From: Methylococcaceae bacterium
GTDB lineage: Bacteria > Pseudomonadota > Gammaproteobacteria > Methylococcales > Methylomonadaceae
Length of the DNA: 6,059 nucleotides
Assembly (NCBI GenBank): GCA_013138855.1
Contig: WTBX01000308.1
Span: 1-6,059 of the forward strand
Reading direction: 5' to 3'
Positions within the stretch are counted from its first letter, which is position 1; every line of letters starts with the position of its first letter. A model generated the notes under the pieces. That model did no database searches, had not been told where the DNA came from, and was given only the letters and a program-made list of their open reading frames with translations. Both the position numbers and the translations under genes were made by a program. Below are positions 5,122 to 6,059 of the stretch, piece by piece.

Positions 5122-6059
5122 ATGAGTAATGACGACAAACTGCTTTATTGTTCTTTTTGCGGCAAAAGCCAGCATGAAGTCAAAAAACTTATTGCAGGTC
5201 CGTCAGTTTATGTGTGTGACGAATGTGTGGAACTTTGTAACGACATCATTAGAGATGAAGTCGATGATGAAGAAGAAACAGGTTCTTCCCAAGAAGCATT
5301 GCCTAAGCCTAAAGAAATTAAAGCTGAACTAGATCAATATGTTATTGGTCAAGACAAGGCGAAAAAGAATCTCTCTGTTGCGGTTTATAATCATTATAAG
5401 CGTTTACGCAGTCAGTCTAAAAAAGAGGGTGTTGAACTAACTAAAAGTAATATTTTACTAATAGGTCCTACGGGTTCGGGTAAAACATTATTGGCAGAAA
5501 CGCTAGCGCGTTTATTAGACGTGCCGTTTACTATTGCGGATGCCACCACCTTAACCGAAGCAGGTTATGTGGGCGAAGACGTTGAAAATATTATCCAGAA
5601 AATTCTGCAAAAATGTGATTATGATGTCGCAAAAGCAGAAACGGGGATTATTTATATTGATGAAATTGATAAGATTTCCAGAAAGTCGGAAAACATGTCA
5701 ATTACCCGTGATGTTTCAGGTGAAGGGGTGCAACAGGCCTTACTGAAATTAATTGAAGGTACGGTTGCATCAATTCCACCGCAAGGTGGGCGCAAACATC
5801 CTCAGCAAGAATTTTTACACGTCAATACAGCGAATATTTTATTCATCGTTGGTGGTGCGTTTTCAGGTTTAGATAAGGTTATTGCGAACCGTTCTGAAAA
5901 AGGCGGCATTGGTTTTGGCGCAGAAGTTAAAACTAAAGATGAATCCAAAAACATTGGTGAGTTATTTGCCGAAGTTGAAGCCGAAGATTTAGTTAAATAC
6001 GGTTTGATTCCAGAATTTGTCGGTAGACTTCCTGTTATTGCAACCTTGGAAGAATTAGA
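5122..6059 (+). CDS. clpX: ATP-dependent Clp protease ATP-binding subunit ClpX, partial (N-terminal 312 residues)
   Basis: AAA+ unfoldase that recognises tagged substrates and threads them into ClpP. The frame is open to the right edge; about 110 C-terminal residues are missing. The N-terminal zinc domain has Cys10, Cys13, Cys32 and Cys35 and forms the adaptor- and substrate-binding dimer. Walker A is GPTGSGKT (115-122), pore-1 loop GYVG (149-151 region), and Walker B IIYIDEIDK (176-184). The pore-2 region is ITRDVSGEGVQQ. The ClpP-docking IGF loop is at 263-265, and the arginine-finger motif FVGRLP is at 299-304. The ATG at 5122 is preceded by GGAG (5110-5113) with eight bases between. clpP lies upstream behind a terminator, so clpX is probably transcribed at least partly from its own promoter. 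lon commonly follows in this lineage but is outside the window. Confidence 0.98.
   Translation, partial: MSNDDKLLYCSFCGKSQHEVKKLIAGPSVYVCDECVELCNDIIRDEVDDEEETGSSQEALPKPKEIKAELDQYVIGQDKAKKNLSVAVYNHYKRLRSQSKKEGVELTKSNILLIGPTGSGKTLLAETLARLLDVPFTIADATTLTEAGYVGEDVENIIQKILQKCDYDVAKAETGIIYIDEIDKISRKSENMSITRDVSGEGVQQALLKLIEGTVASIPPQGGRKHPQQEFLHVNTANILFIVGGAFSGLDKVIANRSEKGGIGFGAEVKTKDESKNIGELFAEVEAEDLVKYGLIPEFVGRLPVIATLEEL

Noticed and set aside
5129..5332. Plus-strand 67-residue frame inside clpX
   Set aside because: Lies wholly within the clpX zinc-domain coding region in another frame.

Overview
The window reads as an AT-rich gammaproteobacterial chromosome. The right half holds the conserved block tRNA-Leu(UAG), tig (trigger factor), clpP and clpX. 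All three proteins match the gammaproteobacterial families closely, and every diagnostic motif of ClpP and ClpX within the window is intact. A tRNA-Leu upstream of tig also fits that lineage. The genus cannot be fixed from the sequence; a Methylococcales-like or Thiotrichales-like organism is a guess from base composition and the type of repeat present.

Left part (1-1110, minus strand): a VapC-type PIN toxin cut by the window edge, its antitoxin overlapping by four bases (ATGA), and upstream of them an unrecognised 152-residue reading frame. That frame has only a TTG start, and its 5' end runs into a strong palindromic repeat (1058-1090) with outer inverted arms at 1039-1044 and 1100-1105. 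It may be a gene whose original 5' end was lost or displaced.

Middle part (1200-2750): two unrecognised minus-strand membrane protein genes (a four-helix protein of 239 residues, then a one-helix protein of 70 residues). A short divergent control region with a perfect 13-base dyad follows, then a plus-strand gene for a 121-residue soluble helical protein ending in a TPR-like helix pair.

Right part (2750-6059, plus strand): an AT-rich upstream stretch and a good sigma70-type promoter drive the tRNA-Leu. tig follows after about 108 bases that contain inverted repeats. clpP starts three bases after tig and is evidently co-transcribed with it. A rho-independent terminator closes clpP. clpX follows after a further dyad (TTTCGATAG, 18-base spacer, CTATCGAAA) and runs off the right edge. 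Trigger factor handles nascent chains at the ribosome. ClpX unfolds tagged substrates and feeds them to the ClpP protease chamber, so this block is a housekeeping protein-quality unit.

I do not see a convincing new multi-gene system. The points most worth a second look are the palindromic repeat at the start of the 152-residue frame, the uncharacterised membrane pair, and the terminator plus dyad separating clpP from clpX.
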